Part shown: piece after piece, positions 44,493 through 56,454 of the stretch | Position numbering within the stretch: the stretch's first letter is position 1 | Layout: every line of letters starts with the position of its first letter | Source: Leucocoprinus leucothites | Lineage: Eukaryota; Basidiomycota; Agaricomycetes; Agaricales; Agaricaceae | Direction: 5' to 3' | Assembly: GCA_013368445.1 (NCBI GenBank) | Contig: JAACJO010000022.1 | Span: forward strand, 372,001-436,000 | DNA: 64,000 nucleotides | The notes under the pieces: model-generated | What the model saw: only the letters and a program-made list of their open reading frames with translations | Databases searched by the model: none | Told to the model about the DNA's origin: nothing | Made by a program: the position numbers and the translations under genes

Positions 44493-44850
44493 ACATCCCA
44501 ACCTCCTATGAAGAGTGGAAAAAGGCCATCCTCTCTGTTATACAAGGATATGAGTCTGCAGAAATCCACCAAGACACTCATACAAGATCAGGAATCACCT
44601 ATGGGGGCAATGGCCAACCCATGGACATAGGAAGAATGGAAGAAAGGAAGACCCTCAAGTACTATGCATGTGACAAACTAAGTCACATTGCCAAGAACTG
44701 CTGAAACCCCAAGAAACCCAAGTGCTTCACTTGTGGACATTTTGGGCACATGGCTAACAATTGCAACACCAAGAGGGTCAAAGTCAGAGGCATGGAAGAC
44801 AAGGAGTCTGAAGAGAAGGGGGATCTTGTCAAAGGCTCAGAGTGAGCATG
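44493..44850 (+). pseudogene. Family C gag, 3' part with two zinc knuckles
   Basis: Continues gag with YACDKLSHIAKNC and CFTCGHFGHMANNC (44663-44763), one stop near 44702, and an acidic/basic tail. The first knuckle has a changed Cys/Gly pattern; the second is intact CCHC. Confidence 0.8.
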
Positions 44851-45529
44851 AACTGCTGGGCCCATATATCTAAAGCTCCATCCCATAATAATTATATTAT
44901 TCCCCAAAGACAGAGCAAAGCACAAGAAATCATAATCCAACCAACAATCCAGACACCTCGAGGCCCACAGAAAATCACTGCCCTTGTAGACTCAGGATGC
45001 CAATCAACAAGTATTGCCAAAGAAATTGTTGAAATAGAAAACCTACAGACAAGCAAATTAGTGGAACCAATTGAAGTCTTCAATGCAGATAGAACAAGAA
45101 ACACACAAGGGCATATCACAGACTATGTCACTCTCCAAATAGACACTGACAGTCATACAGAACAAATACAAGCAGTAGTAACCCAACTTGACTCATGTGA
45201 TGTATTCTTCGGATATGACTGTTGATGAAGCACAACCCAGAAACAGATTGGCAAGAGAGAGTCATACAATTCACCAGATGCCACAAAGACTGCACAGTAC
45301 ACCAGGATGGACACTTAACAACCAGGATGTGAACAAGCACAGAACAACCTACAAGAGCAGAAGAAGATGATCTAGATCCCACAAATAAAGAAGATCTACT
45401 GCCATACATCCAGCAATTCATGCATCTCTTCAACAAGCAAAACTTTGAGAAACTCCCCAAGAGATTGGAATAGAACTATGAAATCAACCTTACACCAGGT
45501 ACACTACCAGAATTATCTGCCAAAGATTA
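44851..45529 (+). pseudogene. Family C protease and RT leader
   Basis: ITALVDSGCQSTSIAK (about 44977-45021) is the retropepsin site; open to about 45225, then frame-shifted to the linker ending SAKDY at 45529, where a MITE is inserted. Confidence 0.78.
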
Positions 45530-46171
45530 CAGTAATAGACTGGTCATGTGTACACCCAATTGATTTATGGTTATTTTCTCTGTCATACCTGGTCCAATTG
45601 AGCCAGGATTTTGCATGGAAAGTGCTCAGGGTCTGCTTCTATTATATTCAAATTTTTGTGTCCAGAGCCTTACTTCACATTGAACAGTGTGTCAAAAACT
45701 CTAGCAAGTGTTGTTTTAGACTTTCTAGGCCACTTGTATACCATTACAAACTTCTGATGTCATTACTAAAATAGTAATGATCTGTCACATTTGCATCACA
45801 ATTTCCTTCCTAATAAGAATTCCTCTGACAGAAAGTTTCATCTTGAATGGCCTCCTTACATCTAATGACCACAAAATGTTGGTCAAATATTAGTAGCTCT
45901 GTAACACATAACTTGAGATAAAATAGTAGCTAGCATGTAATTTTTGAAGCAACAGTAGCTCATATCTTATTTTGTCTAGTCATGCAAAACATATACAACC
46001 CAGGTTATTGCTTGCAAAAAGGAAGGATTTGCTTAAAAAAGTACTGTACATTGTATACCTACCTATTCTTCATCATCTGCCATAAAAAACCAGAAAGAAG
46101 GATGTGGACTGAGTATAGAAATTGCCACTATACAAGTGAGTGATAGTGTACACATGACTGGTCTATTACTG
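45530..46171 (+). mobile_element. MITE (642 bp) in family C pol
   Basis: Bounded by TA (45528-45529, 46172-46173), with inverted ends CAGTAATAGAC-Y-R-GTCATGTGTACAC (about 26 bases, two mismatches). No coding capacity. Removing it plus one TA restores the codons KDY-SMTIKE of pol. TA duplication and CAGT ends suggest mobilisation by a Tc1/mariner transposase; its ends do not match either Tc1 element here. Confidence 0.82.
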
Positions 46172-49003
46172 TACTCAATGACTATCAAAGAAGAGAAAGA
46201 ATTGGACAAGTTCTTGAAGGGAAACCTCAACTCAGGATGTATATGATCCTCCAAATCCCCATATGCAGCACCCTGCTTTTTCATTCCCAAAAAAGATGGA
46301 TCCAAACAACTAGTACAAGACTATCAAAGGCTTAACAAGTACACCATAAAGGACAAAACTCCACTTCCCCTGATCAATGACATTATTGACAAAATCAAGA
46401 ATGCCAAGTACTTCAACAAACTTGACATCATCTGGGGTTACAACATTGTTCAAATCAAAGAAGAGGACCAGTGGAAGGCAGTATTCCTCACAAGCAAAGG
46501 ACTTTTTGAGCCCACAGTCATGTTCTTCAGAATGAGCAGCTCACCAGGAACATTCCAACAAATGATGAATAGCATTTTCAGAGACCTACTAAGGGAAGGA
46601 AGTGTAGTGAATTATATGGATGACTTCATCATCCCAGCTAAGAACATGGATGAACTTGGAAAAAGAACCATACAATTCCTAACAGTGGCAGAGAAGCATG
46701 GACTATACTTCAAATGGTCAAAATGCATGTTCAATACAGAAAAGATACCCATTCTAGGAGGTTAAGTGGGGGGAGGAAAAGTCATGATGGAAAACAAAAA
46801 AGTTGCAGCAGTCAGGGACTGGGACAACCCAAAATTGCACCATGATGTGGAGAAATTCCTAGGGTTCACCAACTTCTACAGGTGATTCATCAAAGACTAC
46901 AGCAACATAGCAGTGCCACTCAACAAACTCAAAGGGAACAATCTATAGAAGTGGGGAAAGGAGGAATAGGAGGCATTCGATATACTCAAGAGACATGGAA
47001 CAGAACAACCAATCTTAGCTCTACCAAGAACAGAAGGACAATTCAGAGTAGAAGTGGATGCCTCAGGAGTAGGAATAGGTGGAGTACTGTCACAAGAACA
47101 GGAAGGAAAATGGCACTCCATTGCCATCCTCTCAAGAACCATGAACAAAGCAGAGTGCAATTATTAAATTTACAACAAAGAACTCCTTGCAATCATCGAA
47201 GCACTGGAGAAATGGCATCATTACCTCCTAGATACTCGCAAAAGATTCAAAATCTGGACAGGCCATGAGAACCTGAAATACTTCAGAGAAATGCACAAAC
47301 TCAATGGCAGACAAGCCTGATGGTACCTCAAACTACAAGACTATGACTTTGTACTCAAACACATACCAGGAAAGTCAAACATGAAGGCAGACATACTCTC
47401 CAGAAAAATGACAGTTGACATATCCCAAGATAACAACAACATAGTCCTCCTCAAGGAACAACTATTTGTCCAATGAATCTCCAAACAGCTAGAAGAACCA
47501 ACCCCTCTCAAGACAACCCTAATCTGATCCTCCATGATAGAAGTATCTGGAAATGAAGAACTACTGGAAAAGATAAGGAAAACAAAGCAATAGGAAACAG
47601 AAGTGATCAAGGGTCTACAGGAGAACAAAGATCTATTTTGGGAAAACAATGGGATCATATCCTGACAAGAATGTATCTACCTACCAAAATTTGCAAACAT
47701 CCAAGAACAAGTACTCCAAGATCACCATGACCCTCCAGACATGGGACACCTGGGTCAATATCAGATGTTAGAAATCATCAAAAGGACATATTGGTGGCCA
47801 GGGATGGCAAAACAGGTCAAACAATTCATCAAGGGATGTGACACCTGTCAAAGGAACAAGATCAACCAACAAGGCTGGAAGGTCCTACTACACCCATTAC
47901 CCATAGCAGATGGACCCTGGACAGATATTACAATTGACATGATTGGACCATTGCCAAATTCCCAAGGAAAGGACACCATTCTAGTGGTGGTAGACAGGTT
48001 CACCAAGATAATCCAACTAATACCCACCACAACAGACCTGACATCTCAAAACCTAGCAACACTATATTGAGATGAGATCTGGAAATTCCATGGAGTCCCC
48101 AAAAGGGTGGTCAGTAACAGAGGTCTACAATTCACATCAAAATTCATCAAACACCTGTATGAAGCCATAGAAACACAATAACACATGTTCACAGCATACC
48201 ACCCCCAGTCAGATGGTCAGACAGAAAGGATCAACCAAGAAATTGACTCATTCCTACACAGCTACATCAACTACACCTAAGACAACTAGTCAAACTAGAT
48301 TGCAATAGCAGAATTCTAATACAATGACAAGATCCACAGTGCCACAGGGTACACACTATTCTTCCTTAACCAAGGGTGGCACCCATGGAAAGGCAACCTG
48401 ACAGTCAAAATACCAACACCAGCAGTATCCCAATTCCTACTGGAGCTACAAAAAGCAAGGGAAAAGACCACAAAAGCACTAGAAGACAACTAGCAAAGGA
48501 TAAAACAGTCACACAAGAAGGAGTGAATATAGGACAATCAATTCAAAGCAGGAGACATGGCCTGGCTGGAAGGATCAAATATTAAGAACAACCAACCATC
48601 ACAGAAATTAGATCACCTCTGATATGTTCCATTCCCAGTTGTGGAACCAGTAGGAGATGGAGTCTACTGACTAGAGTTACCAGCAAACTGGGCCATTCAT
48701 GATGTATTCCATGAATCTCTGTTGCTCCCATTCTATGGACCAGAGTTTGACAGCCAAAGAAGGCCAGTGCCACTGCCACCCAACATCATCAATTCAGAAG
48801 AAGAGTTTAAAGTCAAAGAAATCAGAGGTCAGCAAAAATGAGACTGAGAAATTCAATACCTTGTCCACTGGAAAGGGTATGGAGATGAGGAAGACTCATG
48901 GGAGCCAATAATAAACCTGGGAGATGCCAAGGAAGCCATCAAAGAATTCAACACAAGGTTTCCAGGAGAAAACCCTATAAAAGGGGGGGGGGGGGGGGGG
49001 TAA
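46172..49003 (+). pseudogene. Family C pol: RT, RNase H, integrase, chromodomain
   Basis: RT with VVNYMDDFIIPAK (active YMDD, near 46608); RNase H (FRVEVDASGVGIGGVLSQEQ near 47044, in another frame position); H2C2 zinc GCDTCQRNK (near 47836); integrase core with ITIDMIGPLP, VSNRGLQFTSKF and [16 protein letters not shown]; chromodomain IQYLVHWKGYGDEEDSWEP (about 48858-48914). Ends in a Gly run encoded by 18 G, then TAA at 49001. Stops and indels are scattered but all domains are readable. Confidence 0.88.
48983..49000 (+). repeat. 18-base G homopolymer at pol end
   Basis: Reads directly as 18 G following CCCTATAAAA. It encodes Gly at the pol C-terminus; a one-base change in length would switch the frame of the last codons. 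Confidence 0.85.
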
Positions 49004-49023
49004 AAGACAACACTGAACATTGA

Positions 49024-49635
49024 ACCCCCACAAACACCCTAACACCCCAAAGAGCTCTCACCCCCTATCCAGCCTTTGAAACCTTTGAAACCCTTGTCAC
49101 TGCCCACAGCATCAGCCTATCCTCCAACAGCCTCTATAACACCATGCAAGCCCTAGTGCACATTAGGGAAATATTTGTATCCATCCAAGCCACATCCAAC
49201 CATATTAGAAGCATTGTCAATGATATTGGTACAGACCTACTCTCCCAGGCAGCAGCCAGGAAGAACAGACAAGAAACCCTTGAGCATCTCCAACAATTCC
49301 AAATTGTTCTAGGCAATATTGCCTACTCTGACTTCAATGACCAGGTTATGTCCATTTTAGTAGGCATGGCAGAACAAGTTACCAAGAGCACCAACATTGA
49401 TGACAAAGACAAGGAGAATGCATTAGCCTGCCTCATGTTAACCCTCATCAACAACCAGCCAGTCTACCACATCAATGACTCCCCAGTGTCTTCATCCACA
49501 TCCTCCCTGTCTATGTTCTCTCCTCTGCCCAAACAGGAAGCAATGGAGACAGATGTCCCACTACTCCCAGAAATTGCACCTCCACCTACCCTTGACAAGG
49601 AAGTAGATCACTTCATTGGAATACTTGTAGGTTAG
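49024..49635 (+). CDS. Family C ORF3 (unknown, helical)
   Basis: An uninterrupted 204-codon frame follows TGA 49021-49023; the first ATG is 49144 (163 residues). Thr/Pro-rich start, then a Leu/Ile helical region (about 49144-49430: repeated Gln/Arg/Leu heptad-like spacing) and a Ser/Pro-rich acidic tail ending DHFIGILVG. No zinc knuckle and no similarity to A/B ORF3 visible by eye. Its survival intact beside a heavily damaged pol is notable. It occupies the same place (between the chromodomain and where the 3' LTR should be). Function unknown. Confidence 0.55.
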   Translation, partial: TPTNTLTPQRALTPYPAFETFETLVTAHSISLSSNSLYNTMQALVHIREIFVSIQATSNHIRSIVNDIGTDLLSQAAARKNRQETLEHLQQFQIVLGNIAYSDFNDQVMSILVGMAEQVTKSTNIDDKDKENALACLMLTLINNQPVYHINDSPVSSSTSSLSMFSPLPKQEAMETDVPLLPEIAPPPTLDKEVDHFIGILVG

Positions 49636-50412
49636 AGTTGAGTGGTAAAGTTGAGAAGGTGCAGTGTAGGGATGATGTAGGGGGGCCAAGGAGGGGGAAC
49701 AATATACTGTTGACTTTGGTAGTAGGATACAACTAGCATGTAGCAAGATATATAAGAGTTTGTGTAGTATAGGTTATCCTATAGATGAGGCCCATAGTGG
49801 AGTAGGAGAGCATTTCCATAGTCCAAAAAACTTATACATATGGTTATCGTGAGTTACTTACCACTATAGTAAAACTAAAACAATTACATGCTTTAGAACT
49901 CAAATATGCAACTATCACAAGTTAAGGAGCTGCTATAGACTGGGGTGCAGCAAGCAATTTCATGCTTCAAAGAATTTGTATGTGTAGCTACTGTGAGTTG
50001 CCTGGCTATTACAAGGGTCTCACAGATACTACCACTGTGAAATGTGAAGCTATCAGTCAGTTTTCAGGCTCAGAGAACAAAATATTTGTTAGTATGAGCA
50101 CAAGCAGCATAATGAGAGTTAGTAAGTAGGTATACCTAGAAAATCATCCTCATAACAATAGCTGTGCAGTCCTTTGAAACACAAAAGTCTACTCATTCCT
50201 GATACATACAACATGAATTCTAATAATATTAATCAAAACTTATATACATATGTTCCTAGTGCATAGTTCATTGCTTATCTGACCTCAAATCCAGAGTTGA
50301 TACTACTAGGTATCTTTGAGGGGGTAACTATTCTTGGACAGTTTGCACCACTCTGAACTTTGCTGAGCTGCCACCTTCTTACACTGGCATTTTTACTAGT
50401 GCTGCCTTTAAT
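49636..50412. other. Spacer; right end of family C lost
   Basis: A purine-rich tract GGGGGGCCAAGGAGGGGGAA at 49680-49699 may be C's polypurine tract, but no C LTR follows. No gene seen. Confidence 0.4.
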
Positions 50413-51016
50413 TGTTATAAATGTCAACCTGATTGATGCCCACTGTGACTTGATCATCCTAGATACTGACACAGCTACCTGGTCCAAAGCAACCTTACTC
50501 AATTGGGAAGAGTACATTGGGAAGTTTGATGTGGAAGAAGAATAATTTGATGTTGATTGGGACAAGTATAATTGGACAGATGTTATTAGGAGGATCAGGA
50601 GGAATAGTTTTGCTGTTTGATAAAAATAGACTAACAGATTGTTGAACAGACAATGATTGTTTTATTGACATCACATTGTAGTTGTAGTTTTATAGTTTGA
50701 TATTGTCTTCCCTAGTTAGTATTTAAGATTCTGTACTAGGAAGATTAAATGGCAAGTTTAGTCTTTCCTTTGTTTCCTGGAATACTTGTGTTTACTCCCC
50801 CTGCCTTGAATTCACTTGTATCATTGTTGCTGTCTCAAACCTCATGCTACTCTTGACTTACCCTAAGTTATCTTGGCCTTCTCTTACTGGGCTTTTGAGA
50901 ATACTCAAGCTCATTAATTGAAGTAGGTTAAAGACCAGTTAGCTGCTGTCTTACATAACCCAATCATGTATTGTAACATGTGATATTGCTAGGTGCTCTG
51001 ACTGTAAATCTTAACA
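50413..51016 (+). mobile_element. Solo family B LTR, TTAAT duplication
   Basis: 604 bp, TGTTATAAATGTC...AAATCTTAACA, with TTAAT at 50408-50412 and 51017-51021. Inverse homologue of 23991-24692 but about 100 bases shorter. Confidence 0.9.
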
Positions 51017-51021
51017 TTAAT

Positions 51022-51767
51022 CCAGTCTACTGTTCATATTGAACATCTCACCTGAATACTGAGTCAAAACCCATTCTAGAGAGATAATAAGGCAGAATAC
51101 CAATCTGAAACATGGGCTGGTAGAATTTAAATATCAAGCAAAAGAACAATATCCAAGCCAGGTCAATAGGAGCCTATAAATTGTATGCACTATTGGAAAG
51201 CCAACAAATCTGATTTGCAAACAGTATGAAAAACATGTTCAAAAAACTCTGCCAAGACAAAAATGACATATCTCCCCACTACTCAAACCCTAACTTCCAT
51301 CCTTTACTATTCACTCCTTCCATGAAAATGACAAGATTGGCATAGAGATCAAAACTGGAAACAATTTTAGGTGTGATATTGATAGTGTAAGAGTAGACCA
51401 ACTGAAACACCCATAATAAAATCCACAAAATCCTGAACAGAATAGCCTTGAGAGGGAGAAGTAAAGTGTTGTGTGATTTTGGGTCCAATATTTGACTTCT
51501 GGCAGTCTAAATATGCCTGGGATAAAGTTGACTGGAAGGAAAGGCCAGAAGGATGTAAAGTAGTAGCATACTTCAAAAGAATGATGATGGCTACACCAAA
51601 GTTAAAAGATGCATTGAGGGGTATAAAACAAATATTAGTCATAAGATGACATCCAGGAGTGCCAGAGAAGAACTAGGAAGATAGATCAGGAGATTGAAGC
51701 TATGACTTTCCTTAAGAGCAATATCTGTTTGGTGTTTGTCATTGGCATAATGAGTTGCTCTAGATAC
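51022..51767. other. Anonymous spacer
   Basis: AT-rich; no gene recognised. Ends where the 69-bp tandem array starts. Confidence 0.4.
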
Positions 51768-52980
51768 TAAAGTGAGCAAGGGAAAAACAGAGGAAGTAAG
51801 CACAGGCACTTATGGACTGGAGAGGAAAGGACAGGCAATGTCAGCAGACAGAAAACAGAGTGAGCAAGTAATTACAAATACTCACTCTCTGAAAAATGGA
51901 GGATAGATGACATCAGCAAGAGAAAAACAGAGCAAGCCAGTACAAGTACTCACAGACTGGAGAATAGAGGATGGACAACATCAGCAGAGAGAAAACAGAG
52001 TGAGTCAGCACAGGCACTCACTCTCTAGGGAATAGAGGATGGGTAATGTCAGCAGGAGGAATATAGAGCAAGCCAGCATATGCATTCACCAACTGGAGAA
52101 TGGAGGTTAGGTAATGTCAGGGGGAAAACAGAGTGAGCCAGCACAGGTACTCACTCTCTGGAGAATAGAGGATAGGCAATATCAGTAGGGAGAAAATAGA
52201 GCAAGCTAGCACAGGTACTCACCCACTGGAGAACAGAGGATGGGTAACATCAGCAGGGGGAAAACAGAGCAAGCCAGCATAGGCACTCACCAACTAGAGA
52301 ACAGCATACAGGTAATATCAGCTGGGGAAAAACAGAGCAAGCCAGCACAGGCACTCACATCCTGGAAAACAGAGGACAGGCAACATCAGCAGGGGGAAAA
52401 CAGAGTGGACCAGCATAGGCACTCACCAACTGAAGAATAGAGGATAGGTAGCATCAGTAGGTGGAAAACAGAGTGAGCTAGCATAGGTACTCACATCCTG
52501 GAGAATGGAGGACAGGCAATGTCAGCAGGCGGAAAAACAGAGTGAGCTAGCACAGGCACTTACCAACTGGAGAATGGAGGATGGGCAATACCAGCAGGGT
52601 GAAAACAGAGCAAGCTAGCACAAGCACTCACCAACTGGAGAACAAGGGGACAGGCAATGTCAGTAGGGAGACAACAGAGCAAGCCAGCACAGGCACTCAT
52701 ATCCTAGAGAATAGAGGATGGGTGATATCAGCAGAGGAAAAACAGAGCAAGCTAGCACAAGCACTCACTGGCTGGAGGATGGAGGATGGTAATATCAGTA
52801 GGGGAAAAACCAAGCAAGTTAGCACAGGCACTCACCAACTGGAGAACAGAGGACAGGCAATGTCAGCAGGGGGGAAACAGAGTGAGCCAGCACAGGCACT
52901 CACAAACTGGAGAATGGAGGATGGGTAATGTCAGCAGGGGCAAGGGAGTGAGCAAGGCACTCATCCAGAGGTATGGGAAT
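51768..52980 (+). repeat. 69-bp minisatellite, about 17 units
   Basis: A tandem array with consensus GAGAATRGAGGATGGGCAAT-RTCAGCAGGGGGAAAACAGA-GYRAGCCAGCACAGGCACTC-ACCAACTG. Units differ by about 10-20%; most keep the 69-base period, so frames stay open (52581-52928 is 115 codons with a 23-residue period). Position is directly at the 3' end of a GTPase pseudogene. Coding is possible but unsupported. Confidence 0.88.
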
Positions 52981-54078
52981 AGCCTCAGGCATTCCTTCAT
53001 AATATCCTGAGCATCACTCCCCAAATGTGATCATGTACTGCATTTGGGGAATGTCATATAACCCTCTACATCTATTATGCAAGCATACTCACCATTTAAC
53101 AGCTAGCTTGATACTCAATTCCACATTACTCCTCTATACTGCCACAAGCATCAAGGTTACTACATCATCATTCAATGCTCTAGCTGTCTCTTCAATAAGT
53201 TCCTTGCAGTACCTGTCCGGCTTGTGCATTTCTGACAGACAAGCATTAGCACATAGCTAAAAATCTATATCCTGAACTCACTCTCTAATTGCACATACTT
53301 AGCCCCAGCATAGAGGTGGCAGAGGTAGTTCTCCTCAAACTGTATCTCAGGCATGGTCTCTGGCCCATCAACATCCCTGTCCTCCAAATTCATTTCCACT
53401 ACCAGCTTGAATTGGTCATGTTTTGTGAACACCGCAATAACAAGGACTTCAAAATCATGAGCTAACCTCTATGGCAACACTCCATACTCACACACTGTTT
53501 TGATCAGGGCAGATATCTTTGAAATGCTTCAAATCAAGCTCTGGTCACTAGTTGTCCATGGGAATGCAGTACCTTTAAATATGACTGTTAGTAGTCGCAA
53601 TCATAAATGCTCAAAACTCCGAACCATATCATGTGTAATCTGGATGCCAGTCACTTTTCTTCAGACTTCTGTCACACAAAGTTCTACACAATCCTCAATT
53701 CCTCTTTTCCCCCCGACTCAAATCCATGGGAATTGTGAGATACATAACCTTTATGATTGGAGAAAACGATCTCATTGTCAATCTTGTGTTCGCCACACTG
53801 GCTCAAGGATCAGTAGTAACTAACAAATGGTACTATATTACCTACATCCATGGATGGGTTGAGTTGAATCTAGCAAGATGGTGAGACCAAACTGGCAGAG
53901 TTAACCTTAGACACCGTACCGGTTCTTCCTCCCAGCCATTTCACCTGTAAATAACTGGACTATCTGTAGTGTCGCAGACTCTCTGTAAGATAGAGGTCTT
54001 GCCAGCATTTGCCCTTCCAATAATCAGGACTCGGAACTTGATTTTTGGGAGCAGATGAGTGGCCTGTTGCGTAGCCAT
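52965..54078 (-). pseudogene. G-domain (P-loop GTPase-like) gene remnant 1
   Basis: First exon 54078-53945 encodes FRVLIIGRANAGKTSILQRV, a G1 P-loop, ending at a GT donor (53944). Further on the minus strand are EHKIDNEIVFSNHKGYVSHN and SHGFESGGKEELRIV (about 53795-53680), YCIPMDN near 53590, VFTKHDQFKLVVEMNLEDRD near 53430-53370 (G4-like TKxD), EENYLCHLYAGAKYVQLE near 53330, and KECLRLFPYLWM (52975-53010) at the edge of the minisatellite. Stops occur in several places, and HDSRG-type residues have become HNSHG, both changes at likely CpG sites. This is a familiar Agaricomycete 'G domain-containing' architecture (from general knowledge, no search). An upstream extension to ATG 54315 is open but looks untranslated. 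Confidence 0.75.
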
Positions 54079-54134
54079 TGCAGCAACGGGATTTGAGAAG
54101 GAAGAAGGGAGTGAGTCATGCAAAAAGAGCCTAT

Positions 54135-54740
54135 GAATGACTTTCTTGGTAATGAAACGAAGCCCACACCCTTCAGTTATCCGCCAATGGCGAGGGATGA
54201 TTGATGGTTGATGAGAGTTGTCATACCCAGAGTTATGGGTCTGACAACTCTTCACATATCGGGTATGTGATCTTGGCAATGGACCAATTGTCATCTTGTG
54301 GCTCGGACACGCCATTCATTTCCTCTGTCAATGTCGATTCTATTTCTCACTATCTAAGTATAGCAGTCGCTATTGGTCAATTGTAATCCGCTATCAATCC
54401 CGCTTCGTGTCAAAAACAAGAAGGCTGCAAAGGTGATGGTGACTTGAGCACATTAGTCGATGCTCCCTAACCTCAACTAACCTGGAACCCGAGTCCACAA
54501 TCGATGATATCACCAAAAGTGTGGAGAGGTAGGTACAGCTTTTGGAACCCAAGTCGTTTCTACTCACCTAGGCAATTTAGATTCTGCATCCTGTCAGTCG
54601 GTCGAGTCAGTTCCCTGCAGTCTTGTCTTCTCACACCATCGTGCTAATCACCCACCAGTCTGGTGTTGGGAAATCGTCGCTGATTAACCATGTATTCAGT
54701 ATCACTGATGCAGTAAGAGGCTCTCATGCCAGGTGAATGC
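54135..54740. repeat. Duplicated divergent promoter block, copy 1
   Basis: About 600 bp aligning with 62568-63195 (e.g. CACCCTTCAGTTATC and ACAAGAAGGCTGCAA in both). It spans the 5' region of the minus-strand GTPase remnant and the first exons of a plus-strand GTPase. Confidence 0.85.
54480..54720 (+). pseudogene. GTPase-like remnant 2, first exons only
   Basis: Plus-strand exon with TIVLITHQSGVGKSSLINHV (G1 P-loop GxxGVGKSS), ending at a GTAAG donor (near 54713), as in the copy at 63160. After this the homology to the third remnant stops and no further exon is found, so the gene is truncated. It diverges from remnant 1 across a shared promoter region. Confidence 0.65.
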
Positions 54741-54744
54741 AGGT

Positions 54745-55690
54745 TAACCACCATCACCATCGGCTCGAGCGCAGCCAACAATGCTCACCCACTACCTCCC
54801 TTTTTTCTTGCTTTATCCAGGGCTCGAGGCTACTACATTACCCTCCGCTTGTTCATGCAGAGGTGCGCGACACCCATTTCCCAACCAGCACCAATGCACA
54901 CCACCAAAGCGATACCCAGCATCATGCATGAAAACTATCACTCTATGAGAATGCGCTTCGCCATGCGTCGAGTACATGCATGGTTGCCACTTCTGTGACG
55001 CCGACTCCGGTGCTGATAGTATCACAATGCGACAAATGCACCAGGCGGTCAGTATCATTTGTGCTACATACACAGCAAGAAACGTTATGCATGGACTGCC
55101 AATGTTTTTTTTGCCCCAGAGTGCTTCTCTTGTAGTTAGTTAGCGGGTGTCCCAACTTGCCAGGTCCTTAATTTCGTCGATTATATATATTTAATGTAAG
55201 ATTGCCGCTTCCTGATGTATTCTTGTTGAAGAGAACATTCGACGAGCAATCTATTTCCGTTATTGAGCCCCAGCAGTGTCTTCAACCAGATGAACAAAAA
55301 TTACTATAATGAGAACAATGCACAGTAGTGGACAGCCTCGAACTCTTCTCTTTTGTGCAGATTTCTATTGTCAGCTGTCCTCGACTCTTTATACTGTTTC
55401 ATTTTGCAGTATCTGGTATGAAGTTATGGCTGGTTGTGTGTTGTGCATTTGAACACCATACAAGTTACCGACCCTATATGAAGAATGACCTGGATTTGAA
55501 ATCCAACCTCCCAACAGCTCATTTATAAGCAGGATAAGTCTGCAATTTAACATCAACCTCAGCCGACATCTAACTCTGACTTCACTGCTCAGAACAGCGA
55601 GACTGGTGGATAGGATAGTTGTACTCTCAGACAGAGCTAGCGCAAGTCAGCTCATCTACTGCTGTTCCTGGGGCAGGACATACAAAGATG
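54745..55690. other. Host-like spacer, CpG retained
   Basis: Short frames only; no recognised gene. CpG is frequent, so this is not old transposon sequence of the left-hand type. Confidence 0.4.
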
Positions 55691-55692
55691 GC

Positions 55693-56454
55693 TCATCTCA
55701 TTACCCTAACAGTCCCATAACCAGCAGCCATTAAATAGTCTGAATGTGAGATATGATTGTGCCCCCAGGTCAGACCCAGTCCTGCGACCAACGTAATCTG
55801 ACAAGGATGTGTCAGAGAGCTAGTGGGCTTGTATAATAGTAATATGACTTTGCAAATCTGCATAGTAATATCTGAAGTAACTATTGAATAGTGTACTTGT
55901 GGCAGATATGTCTTGAGAACTGAAGACGGTGGGATCCACAACTTATCCAACATCTTGGCCTTTGAGCCAGTCTTATAGATCCGCAATGCTCTCTCATAAT
56001 CCACTGTCTTGAACTCAGAAATATTGCTTTCTTGCATCGAATTCCCAATACCGAATTACTGACTTCTCACCAAGACCAGCTTTGTAGAGCTTGTGTCATT
56101 TTCTCAGTTTATGCTGAGGGTAGAAATTCCTTATTGTCGCAGGGACTGATGGAATGCAAGGATAAAATGCTTCAATAATCCCCGCCGTTTCACTCTTCTT
56201 AACCCTGTACTACCGAACAAGGTGAGATAAAGTCATTCCCATCAGGAAGTGACACATCACCTGGAAGTCTCCAAGTTGAATTGGACATACTCCTCTGGCA
56301 GGATACGCCTAAAAAGAGCGCCTCCCATTGGTGTCTGGGTACCTTCCTGATGATAGTCATGCCAGACAATTCCATAAATCATCCATTTGGCAATCAACAA
56401 CTTACAGTGGTCAAATTCCCTCACCGAGGCCAAGAGGTCCGGGGATAAAGCCAC
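55693..56454 (-). pseudogene. Hypothetical coding remnant
   Basis: Two open pieces on the minus strand, 56454-56257 (65 residues; contains IVWHDYHQEGTQTPMGGALF) and 56037-55693 (114 residues; contains RIYKTGSKAKMLDKLWIPP). They could be exons or broken parts of one gene. Composition looks coding and the pieces lie in the same direction about 220 bases apart. I do not recognise the family. Confidence 0.35.

Noticed and set aside
51768..52980. CRISPR array
   Set aside because: Units are contiguous diverged tandem copies without unique spacers, in a eukaryotic context.
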